The notes under the pieces are model-generated. The model was given only the letters and a program-made list of their open reading frames with translations, did no database searches and had not been told where the DNA came from. A program made the position numbers and the translations under genes. Of a DNA stretch of 6,056 bases, positions 1 to 5,981 are shown one piece after another. Source of the stretch: Firmicutes bacterium UBA1426 (GTDB taxonomy: Bacteria; Bacillota; Clostridia; Peptostreptococcales; Anaerovoracaceae). The stretch spans positions 270 to 6,325 of the forward strand of contig DCUA01000181.1 of NCBI GenBank assembly GCA_002329675.1, in the 5' to 3' direction. The number at the start of each line of letters is the position of its first letter. The stretch's first letter is position 1.

Positions 1-24
1 TATCCCTTTATCGGAGGTGACAGC

Positions 25-366
25 GTGGCTCGTAAAAACAGGGAGAATGTAAGCATGATTCCTTCTATAAATCTGATTCAGCCCTACGTTGCTCCTGCTT
101 TTCTAGGGGGCGCAGACAGGAAATCCGTTTACAACTTATCTCTGGCATGCCTGGAGAATGCCCGTGAGATCCTCACGGTACTTGAAGAGGAATATCAGGT
201 GCACTATGAGAAAAACCTGACACTGAAACGCCTGGGTGAGGTGGTCATATCTTCCCGATCGCCGGATCAGGGGGATTGCCTGTACTATGACCTGAACCTG
301 GCTCCTTCTGTTTATGTGGCCAACGACATTGAGAAATTGAAAAGGCTTCGCAATAGCCTGGTATAG
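25..366 (+). CDS. Small protein of unknown function, first complete gene of the redox operon
   Basis: I do not recognise this 113-residue protein. It starts at GTG 25, chosen because GGAGGTGA at 13-20 is well placed for it; an internal ATG at 55 has a weaker GGGAG about nine bases upstream and would remove ten residues. The product is soluble in character, with no signal peptide or membrane segment. The middle (about residues 35-65) looks helical and acidic/amphipathic. A Cys at about position 85 lies in a stretch (GDCLYYDLNLAPSVYV) that looks like beta strands. The stop lies 12 nt before the dehydrogenase gene, so the two are almost certainly co-transcribed. Because the window opens only 24 bases upstream and shows no promoter there, the operon probably begins further left. 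A role as a small partner of the next two proteins is only inferred from position. Confidence 0.8.
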   Translation: MARKNRENVSMIPSINLIQPYVAPAFLGGADRKSVYNLSLACLENAREILTVLEEEYQVHYEKNLTLKRLGEVVISSRSPDQGDCLYYDLNLAPSVYVANDIEKLKRLRNSLV

Positions 367-378
367 AAAGGAAGGGTT

Positions 379-1350
379 ATGGCACGGATAACAGATTTAG
401 TTCAGAATAGAGTTTTGCCGGATCAGCTGAGAAAACCCGCGGACAAGCAGCAGGTAAATATATTTGCCATGGGGGATGTGGGAAGCACTCTCCTGTCAGG
501 GTTATTCCTGCTTGGGGGGGAGTGGATCCACACCATCGGAATTTGGGATATTAATCCCATGCAGGTCGAGCGACTGGAAACCGAATACGGGCAGATTGCG
601 GGCTACAGTTCACGGTGCGATTTCCCCGGAGTGGTCGGCCTGAAGCGAGAGGATTTCTTTCAGGGTGATGTTGCCGTATTTTGCGCATCCGCCGGCGTTC
701 CTCCCATTGACCATACTGAGGGTGATGTCCGGATGATGCAATGGGAACGAAATAGAGTACTGGTTGCCGAGTGGGTAAGGCAAGGGGTGGAATCGGACTT
801 CCCCGGATGGATGGCCATCGTTTCGGATCCTGTGGATCTGTTGTGTAAAGAAGCGCTATTGACGGCGCGGGGCATTGATCCCTCATGGGCTCCTGACCGG
901 ATCCGCGGCTATGGCCTGGGTGTCATGCATGGAAGAGGCTGCTATTACAGCCGCCGGGATAAGCGTTTTGCTTCCTATGAGGAGGAAGGCCGGGCTTTCG
1001 GGCCCCACGGAAAAGGCCTGGTCCTGGCAAACAGCATAACAAATTATGATGATGAAATATCAAAAGATCTGACGCGAAAAGTTGTGGGAGCAAATATAGA
1101 AGCACGGGAAAAGGGATACAAGCCCTTCATTGCTCCGGCAATCGCATCGGGAGCTCTCTCGATCCTGGCCACCATAACAGGGGATTGGCATTATAGCGCT
1201 GTGTATATGGGTGACGAAGAAAAAGGGGCGTATCTGGGGCTTCGCAATCGTTTGACAGAAGAGGGAACAGAGCTGGAACTACTGGAATTGCCGGAGATGT
1301 TGTATTCCCGGATCGAGGAGTCCTTCCATGAACTTTGTCAGCTTCGCTAA
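379..1350 (+). CDS. Lactate/malate dehydrogenase-fold protein with atypical active site
   Basis: This 323-residue protein has the length and motif order of the L-lactate/malate dehydrogenase family, which interconverts 2-hydroxy and 2-oxo acids with NAD(H) in the cytoplasm. Visible landmarks are a Rossmann turn (AMGDVG, residues 30-35), an Asp ending the second strand (WDIN, D57) that favours NAD, an RMMQWERN block (118-125) matching the RLxLxxRN of the substrate loop, SDPVD (149-153) for the usual SNPVD, and GPHG (208-211) carrying the expected catalytic His210. Arg186 falls where the substrate-binding Arg171 of LDH lies. The Asp partner of the catalytic His appears to be Met183, and the SNPVD Asn is Asp150, so true lactate or malate activity is doubtful. 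The start at ATG 379 follows AAAGGAAGG (368-376). An 18-nt gap leads to the flavoprotein gene, a likely redox partner. The fold is clear; the substrate is unknown. Confidence 0.85.
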   Translation: MARITDLVQNRVLPDQLRKPADKQQVNIFAMGDVGSTLLSGLFLLGGEWIHTIGIWDINPMQVERLETEYGQIAGYSSRCDFPGVVGLKREDFFQGDVAVFCASAGVPPIDHTEGDVRMMQWERNRVLVAEWVRQGVESDFPGWMAIVSDPVDLLCKEALLTARGIDPSWAPDRIRGYGLGVMHGRGCYYSRRDKRFASYEEEGRAFGPHGKGLVLANSITNYDDEISKDLTRKVVGANIEAREKGYKPFIAPAIASGALSILATITGDWHYSAVYMGDEEKGAYLGLRNRLTEEGTELELLELPEMLYSRIEESFHELCQLR

Positions 1351-1368
1351 AAAAAGGAGGAAGTTTCT

Positions 1369-2451
1369 ATGGGAAACCAATCTTTGGTTCTGATTTATCC
1401 ACGCTGTCAGGAGCCGGTGAAGACCAAGAGGATCTGGGAGGTTCTGGAGACGGCTCTCGCAGGGATCCGCTATGAAGTGGTAGAAGAGATAGAGGAACTG
1501 GAAGCAATTGACCTTCGAAACAGGAGGATCCTTTTCGCTGTTTCCCTGGGAGAATCGGGAATCAACCTGGAATGGTATCACATGCTCAAGTGGATCCGCC
1601 TCCGGAAAGACTGTCTCAAAGGATCGGTGGCCGGTGTTCTGGTAGACAGCAATAGCGAATGGTACACAAAGGACCTGGCCCGGCACCTGGTTTTCAGTGC
1701 AAATATGGCCGGCTGCACCTTCATTGGACGACCTCTGGTGGAAGGTACGAGGACTCTGTATAACTTCAATATTATTGCTAGGAATCTGGAAATGAGCAAC
1801 GAGGAAGCTTACCGGGCGCAGGGGAAAGACCTGGTCCGCCGGATCCTGGATTTCAGACTGGAAGGCAAGGACTCGCCCCGTCTTTTAATGCTCCATGCAG
1901 GAAATTATGGGAGGTCAAACAGCCTGATGCTCTGGGAGATGATAAAGGAGCAGCTGAATGGAGTGGCCATCGATGAGATTTCTCTTCGAAACGGAGAGAT
2001 CGACGACTGCATCGGGTGCACCTACCGAACCTGCCTTCATCACGGTGAGAAAGGAACCTGCTTCTATGGCGGTGTAATGGTGGAGCAGGTATATCCTGCA
2101 ATAATCAGGTGTGATGCCCTGATGATGGTTTGTGCCAATTACAACGACGCGCTTGTAGCTAATATGGCCGCTTTTGTCAACCGGCTGACTGCGCCTTTCC
2201 GGGTCCACGACTTCAGTAATAAGATGGTGTTTTCCATTGTGGTTTCCGGTTACAGCGGAGGAGATCTGGTAGCGCAGCAGATCATCAGTGGCATCAATAT
2301 GAACAAGAGCTTTATTTTGCCTGCACCATTTGCTTTGTTGGCCACAGCCAACGCTCCGGGCAGTATCAGGCAGGCTGAGGGCATCGAAGAGAAAGCGGAG
2401 GTATTTGGCGTGAGCATGAGGGAATACCTTCTTCATGGGACCCGCATATGA
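1369..2451 (+). CDS. Flavodoxin-fold NAD(P)H-dependent oxidoreductase (FMN reductase-like) with cysteine cluster
   Basis: This 360-residue protein starts at ATG 1369 behind a near-perfect AAGGAGG (1354-1360). Its C-terminal half (about 170-350) reads as a NADPH-dependent FMN reductase/flavodoxin-like domain: a first strand LLMLHAG (172-178) runs into a phosphate-binding-type turn GRSNSLML (181-188), followed by a cysteine group C214, C217, C222 and C231, then a strand LMMVCANYND (251-260). In related flavoproteins such a cluster can bind an iron-sulfur centre, as in the iron-sulfur flavoprotein Isf, but the spacing here (C-x2-C-x4-C-x8-C) is not proof. The N-terminal half (1-140) has a similar strand/helix rhythm without these motifs and may be a degenerate copy of the same fold. 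Last gene of the operon, it probably exchanges electrons with the upstream dehydrogenase-like protein; substrate unknown. No terminator follows before the convergent gene. Confidence 0.8.
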   Translation: MGNQSLVLIYPRCQEPVKTKRIWEVLETALAGIRYEVVEEIEELEAIDLRNRRILFAVSLGESGINLEWYHMLKWIRLRKDCLKGSVAGVLVDSNSEWYTKDLARHLVFSANMAGCTFIGRPLVEGTRTLYNFNIIARNLEMSNEEAYRAQGKDLVRRILDFRLEGKDSPRLLMLHAGNYGRSNSLMLWEMIKEQLNGVAIDEISLRNGEIDDCIGCTYRTCLHHGEKGTCFYGGVMVEQVYPAIIRCDALMMVCANYNDALVANMAAFVNRLTAPFRVHDFSNKMVFSIVVSGYSGGDLVAQQIISGINMNKSFILPAPFALLATANAPGSIRQAEGIEEKAEVFGVSMREYLLHGTRI

Positions 2452-2452
2452 C

Positions 2453-2728
2453 CTATGTCTGCTCTTTGTCGTTGTTCTTCCAGTATTGATTGCCATCCTG
2501 CGTACGGATCAAATAACCGCTGTCAATCAGTCCCCTCCTTAGGGACGAATGATCACTAAATGTATGCCAGGTACCTATAATTGCATTAACTTCTTGTTCA
2601 GTGTATTGGACATCATTTTCAAACTTAGTGGCCAAATACCCATAAGCCAATAATTTTTTTGAATATTTAGCAGGTAACTGTTTTAATCTGCCGGAATCGT
2701 CCAGAAAGTTCTCTATTTGATTTTTCAT
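2453..2728 (-). CDS. DUF2087 domain protein
   Basis: This 91-residue protein fits the DUF2087 family over its whole length: the signature GRLKQLPAKYSKKLLAYGYLA (from residue 13), the YTEQEVNAII block (42-51), and SLRRGLIDSGYLIR (62-75) followed by DGNQYW (78-83). In this family the domain occurs alone or at the end of helix-turn-helix regulators and looks like a small winged-helix fold; its biochemical role is not established. I placed the start at ATG 2728 rather than further upstream because TTTGGAGGAATT sits immediately before it, an excellent ribosome binding site with about 5 nt spacing; the longer frame would overlap the amidase stop. The start lies 23 nt after the amidase stop on the same strand, so the two are probably one transcript. 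Its stop is one base away from the stop of the opposing flavoprotein gene. Confidence 0.85.
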   Translation of the reverse strand: MKNQIENFLDDSGRLKQLPAKYSKKLLAYGYLATKFENDVQYTEQEVNAIIGTWHTFSDHSSLRRGLIDSGYLIRTQDGNQYWKNNDKEQT

Positions 2729-2751
2729 AATTCCTCCAAAGGTGCTGTCTC

Positions 2752-4143
2752 TCACGCGAGCACAGATTCCAGATAAGAAGAAACCTGATAGAGCAGGTCC
2801 TCACTCCAGGGACGGCCAACCAACTGCATTCCCACCGGGAGTTCATCCAGAGACCCACAAGGCAGGGAAACAGCAGGCAATTTGGCTAAAGATGCAAGCC
2901 AGCAACAGCTCATAATAGGTATGAGGGTGTTGTAATCTTTGCCGTTCATAAGCACCTTCCGTGAATCGATGTCGGGCGCGACTATGCCCAAAGTGGGTAG
3001 TGCCATCAGATCAACATCTTTTTGGTGTTCGGTGATCAATGCCATGAATTCTTTCTGCAGCTTCAGCGCATTTTCGTACTCTGCCCAACTGCAGCCAATC
3101 TCCATAAATTCCAGAGCTTCCGGATCGAATAAGTCGCGATGATTATCGATATCTACCTTTCTCGCTTTATAAATATCGTAGAGGATCAGATTATTCTGAG
3201 CCACCAGATACTTCTTTATATCTGAAGGCAGCTTGACTTCCTTAATGCGCATACCCGCCTGTTCCAACAGATTGACAGCATCAAGTACCATGCTGGTGAT
3301 CCGGTTATCTACCTTACTTTCAAAGTAGGAGTAAGGGATTCCCACTGTCATACCGGTTAATGGTGCACCTATAAGACGGGTAAAATCAGCGACGGGACTT
3401 TTCCGGGAAAAGGGATCACGAGGGTCATGACCAGCCATGATATTCAGCATCAGAGCGTTATCTTTTACGCTGCGGGTCATCGGTCCGATAGAGTCCAGAT
3501 GATTGGAAACCTCGAAACAGCCAGTCAGACTAACCAGCCCGTGGGTAACACGCATACCGACGATGCCGCACATGGAAGCTGGGATCCGCACCGATCCTCC
3601 GGTATCTGTACCTAATGCAGCAGGCACGAAATGGGCAGTCACCGCAGCCGCAGAACCGCTGCTGGAACCGCCGGACATCTTGCTCAAATTCCAGGGGTTG
3701 TGTACGGGTCCGAAACAGGAACGGTCGCCTGTTGGAAACAAGGCGAACTGGTGAGTGTTTGTTTTTCCCAGCATTATGCCACCTGCATCGAAGAGACGGT
3801 CAACTACAAGCGCGTTTTTAGCCGGGCGGAAATCCCGATAAATATCAGATCCTGCCGTTGTGGGAGCATCCTTCGTAAAAAGAACATCCTTTACGGCAAA
3901 GGGGATGCCGTCAAAGAAGCTTTTCCGCTGCCCGATGCACATTCGTTTTTCAGCCTCTTTTGCCTGTTCCATGGCCAGTTCCGGAGTCATGGTGACAAAA
4001 GCGTTGATGGGCTGATTGTGTTCGTCTATAAATTTCAACAGGTGTTCGGTCAACTCAACGGGGGACAGTTCCTTTTTGTCAAACAAATTGGATAGTTCAT
4101 CAATACCGAGTTGTTCTAAATCCTTGCCCTGGTTGGTATGCAT
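2752..4143 (-). CDS. Amidase signature family hydrolase (amidase / GatA-like)
   Basis: This 463-residue, full-length member of the amidase signature family hydrolyses an amide bond of a small molecule in the cytoplasm. The Ser-cisSer-Lys triad is intact: K85 in PFAVKDV, the cis-Ser S160 in the glycine/serine loop SGGSSSGSAAAV (157-168), and the nucleophile S184 in GTDTGGSVRIPAS (178-190). The 75- and 24-residue spacings equal those between the triad residues of fatty acid amide hydrolase. The C-terminus keeps the usual LPAVSLPCG ... PVGMQLVGRPWSED region. There is no signal peptide. ATG 4143 is preceded by GAGAGGAGC about 5 nt upstream. It is unlikely to be the GatA subunit of the tRNA amidotransferase, since no gatB or gatC lies nearby and it is instead followed by a DUF2087 gene. 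Substrate cannot be told from sequence; the nearby redox operon is on the other strand and need not be related. Confidence 0.92.
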   Translation of the reverse strand: MHTNQGKDLEQLGIDELSNLFDKKELSPVELTEHLLKFIDEHNQPINAFVTMTPELAMEQAKEAEKRMCIGQRKSFFDGIPFAVKDVLFTKDAPTTAGSDIYRDFRPAKNALVVDRLFDAGGIMLGKTNTHQFALFPTGDRSCFGPVHNPWNLSKMSGGSSSGSAAAVTAHFVPAALGTDTGGSVRIPASMCGIVGMRVTHGLVSLTGCFEVSNHLDSIGPMTRSVKDNALMLNIMAGHDPRDPFSRKSPVADFTRLIGAPLTGMTVGIPYSYFESKVDNRITSMVLDAVNLLEQAGMRIKEVKLPSDIKKYLVAQNNLILYDIYKARKVDIDNHRDLFDPEALEFMEIGCSWAEYENALKLQKEFMALITEHQKDVDLMALPTLGIVAPDIDSRKVLMNGKDYNTLIPIMSCCWLASLAKLPAVSLPCGSLDELPVGMQLVGRPWSEDLLYQVSSYLESVLA

Positions 4144-4188
4144 ATAGCTCCTCTCCCTTCAAAATCCATTATGTTTGGATCTCATCTA

Positions 4189-4194
4189 ATTATA
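4189..4194 (-). promoter_or_regulatory. Candidate -10 element for the amidase/DUF2087 transcript
   Basis: The minus strand reads a perfect TATAAT here, about 45 bases upstream of the amidase start codon, which leaves a normal-length leader. No good -35 is seen at 16-18 bp upstream (the best is TTTCAT at 4212-4217) and there is no TG extended -10, so the promoter may need an activator or may be spurious in AT-rich DNA. Confidence 0.45.
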
Positions 4195-4248
4195 CCTACC
4201 TATTGGAGAGAATGAAATACCGCACACATACTTTTCACGGACAACTAA

Positions 4249-4332
4249 GACCATCCGGTATTTGAAGACGGGAAGCAGCTTGTTGATATGGTCTACCTGA
4301 AACGGGAAGCAATCACGAGCCCGCTATTATAA
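4249..4332 (+). pseudogene. Possible C-terminal remnant of an unidentified gene
   Basis: Between the divergent amidase and hicA genes, one frame stays open for 27 codons from 4249 to a TAA at 4330-4332. It encodes a protein-like tail beginning DHPVFEDGKQLVDMVYLKRE, with balanced composition and G+C richer than the flanking AT-rich DNA. It has no start codon or ribosome site, and a stop at 4246-4248 lies directly upstream. It looks like the end of a gene whose body was lost, perhaps when the hicAB module arrived. The family is not recognised and a chance open frame this short cannot be excluded. Confidence 0.35.
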
Positions 4333-4365
4333 TTAACTCTTCTTTCATTTTATTTAATAAAACTG

Positions 4366-4393
4366 TTTACAATTATTTTCAAAATGGTATCAT
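4366..4393 (+). promoter_or_regulatory. Promoter of the hicA-hicB-secB-like operon
   Basis: A -35 TTTACA (4366-4371) lies 16 bp before a -10 TATCAT (4388-4393). The bases TGG directly before the -10 make it an extended -10 (TGnTATCAT). Transcription would begin near 4400, upstream of the hicA start at 4441, which supports that start over the ATG at 4384. Confidence 0.6.
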
Positions 4394-4404
4394 ATATGGT
4401 ATCA
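4385..4404 (+). promoter_or_regulatory. Operator-like palindrome / direct repeat overlapping the hicA -10
   Basis: The 20 bases form an imperfect palindrome centred between 4394 and 4395, with 8 of 10 positions pairing. The same stretch can be read as two direct copies of ATGGTATCA (4384-4392 and 4396-4404), 12 bp apart. It covers the -10 and the expected transcription start. Antitoxins with a DNA-binding C-terminal domain, such as HicB, typically repress their own operon at such sites. The assignment to HicB is inferred from position. Confidence 0.5.
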
Positions 4405-4440
4405 GATAGAGTTATTTTGAGTATACTAGGAAATGTAAGA

Positions 4441-4698
4441 ATGTCCGTACAAAAACTTTACGAGAAAATAAAGAGGAATCCCAAAAACGTAAGCTTTGAG
4501 GATATAAATACATTGATGGAAGCTGGGGGATTTGTTCGCAGGTGCAGTAAATCTAGCCATAATATCTATACACATGCCGACTTGCATGGCATTCAGGATA
4601 CGGTTACGATCCCTTTTAACAGGCCAATATTAGAGGTCTATATTAAAAGGGCATTAAAAAAGTTTGAATTAGCAAATCCTGATTTTAGGAACGAATAG
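4441..4698 (+). CDS. hicA: HicA-type toxin (mRNA interferase)
   Basis: This 85-residue protein matches the HicA family of small double-stranded-RNA-binding-fold toxins, which cleave mRNA and halt translation until neutralised by HicB. Seen here are the N-terminal helix with KIKRNPKNVSFEDINTLMEA (9-28), a GGF turn (29-31), the SKSSHNIYTH segment (36-45) holding the expected catalytic His40, and a strand TVTIPF (54-59) leading into a C-terminal helix. The usual GSHHIY is SSHNIY here, a mild change that leaves the His. I chose ATG 4441, preceded by AGGAA (4428-4432); an upstream ATG at 4384 would lie inside the promoter and add 19 residues absent from the family. Toxin-first order is normal for hicAB. 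A 67-nt gap to hicB holds no credible gene. Confidence 0.88.
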   Translation: MSVQKLYEKIKRNPKNVSFEDINTLMEAGGFVRRCSKSSHNIYTHADLHGIQDTVTIPFNRPILEVYIKRALKKFELANPDFRNE

Positions 4699-4765
4699 GA
4701 AAATGGAGAAAAGGAATAATCAGAAATGAATCCTGGCAAGAGACCAGAATAGGGAGGGACTCGAA

Positions 4766-5278
4766 ATGAGTAGCGTAAAGGATTACAAAGTAGTAATTGC
4801 AAAAGTGACCGAAGCAGATGGAGGAGGTTATATTGCACACATTCCGGAATTAGATTGTATTGGTGACGGAGAAACCATGGAAAAAGCAATAGCTGATGTT
4901 TATGCTGTTGCGGAGGATTTGATTGAAATTGCCAGGGAAGATGGTAAGGAAATTCCTATGCCCCAGTACTATAAGGATATTGACGATTTTTCCGGTAAAC
5001 TTTCTATTCGTTTGCCCAAAACTCTCCACAAACAAGTTAGTGAAAGGGCTAAAGCAGAGGAATGCAGCATAAACCAGTTAATCGGAACCTATATTGCGAT
5101 GGGTGTGGGTGATGCATTTGGTAGAATTGAAAGTCTTATGGAGAGGAAAGAAGAAAGCATCAGCGATATGACTCTCTTCTTGTCTATTGCAAAAGAAATG
5201 TGGGAATATAATCAAAAACAGCAGCTTGATTTACCGAATGATTATTATGTGGAGATTCAAGGGAGGCCGAATATATGA
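4766..5278 (+). CDS. hicB: HicB-type antitoxin with long C-terminal extension
   Basis: This 170-residue antitoxin would bind and block HicA and repress the operon. The N-terminal HicB partial RNase H fold is clear: a strand YKVVIAKV (7-14), GGGYIAHIPELDCIGDGETMEKAI (19-42) and a helix ending at GKEIPMP (60-66). A DNA-binding segment follows, SGKLSIRLPKTLHKQ (76-90) to about 115, typical of ribbon-helix-helix HicB C-domains. Residues 116-170 go beyond that domain and include an aromatic patch EMWEYNQ (144-150) and a tail with YY (160-161). In toxin-antitoxin-chaperone systems such an antitoxin tail is the chaperone addiction (ChAD) segment that makes the antitoxin depend on a SecB-like chaperone; applying that here is inference, supported by the next gene. 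ATG 4766 is preceded by GGGAGGG (4752-4758). The stop overlaps the next start as ATGA. Confidence 0.88.
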   Translation: MSSVKDYKVVIAKVTEADGGGYIAHIPELDCIGDGETMEKAIADVYAVAEDLIEIAREDGKEIPMPQYYKDIDDFSGKLSIRLPKTLHKQVSERAKAEECSINQLIGTYIAMGVGDAFGRIESLMERKEESISDMTLFLSIAKEMWEYNQKQQLDLPNDYYVEIQGRPNI

Positions 5279-5688
5279 AGGATTTTAATTCAAATAATGT
5301 AAAGCAATTCGAAATAAAGTTGTGCAAGGTGATCGCAGAGAGAATTGAAAAGAAACCACACGGAACGAAGCTAGCCATATCACGAGAGCACGAATACAAT
5401 ATATTGGATCTCAAAGAAAATAGCTTTTCTCTAAAGCTGAACTCAAAGATTTTTTTAGAGCCGGAAGCTTTATTCTGCATTAATCTTGAACATATAATCA
5501 ACTATGCGTTTGCGCATAAAGTTGATGCAAAATTCATAGAGGATAATGTTGAAGAAATATTTCGACCCGTTGGAAGTGAGGTTAGCTATATAACTAGTAC
5601 TCTGACGAAATTCCTCACGGATAATTATTTCATTATGCCACCGACAATAACAATGGAGCAAGAAAAGGGTAAGAAGCAACAGAAATAA
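5275..5688 (+). CDS. Putative SecB-like chaperone of a toxin-antitoxin-chaperone module
   Basis: This 137-residue protein starts at ATG 5275, overlapping the hicB stop by ATGA and with its own GGGAGG (5261-5266), so translation is coupled to hicB. Size and strand pattern suit the SecB family. The strongest likeness is in the C-terminal third: FRPVGSEVSYITSTLTKFL (96-114) and then YFIMPPTI (118-125) resemble the SecB pattern of a proline-arginine-rich turn, a long helix and a FPP-type loop. Earlier, LKENSFSLKLNSKIFLE (46-62) and ALFCINLEHIINYAF (65-79) read as the alternating beta strands of that fold. In known TAC modules the SecB-like protein binds the antitoxin tail and protects it from aggregation and proteolysis. 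Identity is by pattern only and sequence divergence is high; it could instead be an unrelated HicAB accessory protein. The last ten residues are Lys/Gln-rich. Confidence 0.62.
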   Translation: MKDFNSNNVKQFEIKLCKVIAERIEKKPHGTKLAISREHEYNILDLKENSFSLKLNSKIFLEPEALFCINLEHIINYAFAHKVDAKFIEDNVEEIFRPVGSEVSYITSTLTKFLTDNYFIMPPTITMEQEKGKKQQK

Positions 5689-5729
5689 GAGTCAGAAGGC
5701 CTAATGACTAAAGAATGTATATAATAAAT

Positions 5730-5767
5730 AAACTAAAATAGCCAGGGAGAGCCGGCTATTTTAGTTT
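5730..5767 (+). terminator. Intrinsic terminator hairpin after the hicAB-SecB-like operon
   Basis: Two perfectly complementary 14-base arms (5730-5743 and 5754-5767) enclose a 10-base loop. The stem has a GCC/GGC core at the loop and A/T-rich outer part, with A-rich sequence on the left and TTTTAGTTT in the right arm, so it could stop transcription from either side. It begins about 40 bases after the last stop codon. Confidence 0.75.
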
Positions 5768-5846
5768 GTAAATAGTCGCGGCAGCTTCTCAATCTGTCCT
5801 TCACAAAATACTACTCGAGTTTTTGTCGTATCGTTGCTTCTCCTCG

Positions 5847-5871
5847 CCCCACAAAGCTTTGCTTTGCGGGG
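5847..5871. repeat. Inverted repeat (hairpin)
   Basis: Eleven-base arms CCCCACAAAGC and GCTTTGCGGGG pair at 10 of 11 positions around a TTT loop. The only mismatch is A opposite C. No T-run follows on either side, so it is not an obvious terminator. Confidence 0.6.
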
Positions 5872-5918
5872 ACCCCAACACAAATATGCGACCCTGTCAC
5901 CCCCGAAGCCGAGATTCG

Positions 5919-5955
5919 TTGTATCGTCTCGAAAAATAGTTAATAGACGATGCAA
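5919..5955. repeat. Inverted repeat (hairpin)
   Basis: Arms TTGTATCGTCT (5919-5929) and AGACGATGCAA (5945-5955) are complementary at 10 of 11 positions, the exception being a T opposite G that could pair as a wobble in RNA. The 15-base loop is A/T-rich. The right arm also partly complements CATCGCGTCT at 5988-5997, so alternative folds exist. Confidence 0.55.
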
Positions 5956-5962
5956 CTCTGAT

Positions 5963-5981
5963 GGGGAAGATACTCTTCCCC
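5963..5981. repeat. Inverted repeat (hairpin)
   Basis: GGGGAAGA (5963-5970) and TCTTCCCC (5974-5981) form a perfect 8-bp stem with a three-base loop. GATGGGG at 5960-5966 can instead pair with CCCCATC at 5985-5991, a competing stem. Confidence 0.6.

Noticed and set aside
1915..2496. 193-codon minus-strand open frame opposite the flavoprotein
   Set aside because: A shadow of the flavoprotein gene, without ribosome site and with no recognisable motifs.
2531..2547. GTCCC/GGGAC hairpin as terminator for the left operon
   Set aside because: Five-base stem inside the DUF2087 coding sequence with no T-run after it.
2729..2755. Longer start for the DUF2087 gene
   Set aside because: The strong TTTGGAGGA site directly precedes ATG 2728, and the longer frame would overlap the amidase stop with no ribosome site of its own.
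3631..4095. 154-codon plus-strand open frame inside the amidase gene
   Set aside because: It lies opposite the clearly conserved amidase frame, including its catalytic region, and its product resembles no known protein type.
4212..4265. 17-residue open frame preceded by GGAGAG
   Set aside because: Very short, with the purine run only 1-2 bases from the ATG, and no protein-like features.
4384..4440. N-terminal extension of HicA from the ATG at 4384
   Set aside because: It lies within the predicted -10 and operator, has no ribosome binding site, and adds residues not found in HicA proteins.
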